From positions 1 through 5,428 of the forward strand of contig JAGAUM010000060.1 in NCBI GenBank assembly GCA_017620795.1: 5,428 bases of DNA, in the 5' to 3' direction. This document shows, in pieces, positions 5,387 to 5,428 of the stretch (positions within the stretch are counted from its first letter, which is position 1; the number at the start of each line of letters is the position of its first letter). Origin of the DNA: Clostridia bacterium. Its GTDB lineage: Bacteria > Bacillota > Clostridia > RGIG8785. Position numbers and translations under genes: made by a program. The notes beneath the pieces were generated by a model. The model was not told the origin of the DNA and did not search any database. It saw only the letters and a program-made list of their open reading frames with translations.

Positions 5387-5424
5387 GTACTTTTTAAAAT
5401 TTTATCCGATTTTTTCGATTTTTT
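5369..5424 (+). repeat. Repeated CGATTTTTT elements around the tRNA promoter -35
   Basis: CGATTTTTT occurs twice in direct tandem (5407-5415 and 5416-5424) and once inverted as AAAAAATCG (5369-5377). The first direct copy and the inverted copy extend to a perfect 10-bp inverted repeat (5369-5378 with 5406-5415) that encloses the -35 at 5381-5386. It may be an operator, an A-tract UP element, or low-complexity coincidence. Confidence 0.5.
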
Positions 5425-5428
5425 CAAG

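Overview
All supportable genes in this window lie on the minus strand, so the biology reads from high to low coordinates: tRNA-Val(GAC), two tandem PhnP-like metallo-beta-lactamase (MBL) fold hydrolases, a monofunctional biotin protein ligase (birA), an AGCS-family sodium:alanine/glycine symporter, and a membrane-anchored M23 (LytM-type) peptidase. The organism is most likely a Gram-positive Firmicute, probably of class Clostridia. The signs are G-rich Shine-Dalgarno (SD) sequences (AGGGGG or GGAGGT) before most genes, compact GC-stem/U-tract terminators, consensus TTGACA-17-TATAAT promoters with an extended -10, a CCA-encoding tRNA, and an anchored M23 protein resembling sporulation factors. 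The exact genus cannot be read from the sequence.

Region by region. 5358-5428: strong tRNA promoter with A/T-rich upstream DNA and repeated CGATTTTTT elements. 5252-5353: tRNA-Val preceded by a leader hairpin. 5221-5251: tRNA terminator. 5161-5189: textbook promoter for the MBL operon. 3418-5126: two 283-residue PhnP-like paralogues, about 66% identical by hand count, 5 nt apart. 3382-3409: terminator. 2602-3369: birA. 2540-2575: terminator, with a possible promoter overlapping the birA stop codon. 793-2526: AGCS symporter with roughly 90 extra residues in one loop. 748-790: a dyad between genes. 50-736: M23 peptidase. 24-51: terminator overlapping its stop codon. No gene-free stretch exceeds 300 bases, and no plus-strand gene is credible.

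The genes do not form one obvious pathway. The two MBL proteins very probably work together or on related substrates, because they are duplicated in one operon with every predicted metal ligand kept. birA, the symporter and the M23 protein look like housekeeping or sporulation neighbours joined by leaky terminators. Twice, at 2538/2539 and 3381/3382, the U-tract of a terminator ends exactly where the next gene's SD begins. This suggests that readthrough, or a start site at the hairpin, feeds the downstream gene.

I see no CRISPR array, mobile element, toxin-antitoxin pair or evident new defence system. The most interesting items are the loop insertion in the symporter, the duplicated PhnP-like pair, and the terminator/SD junctions.
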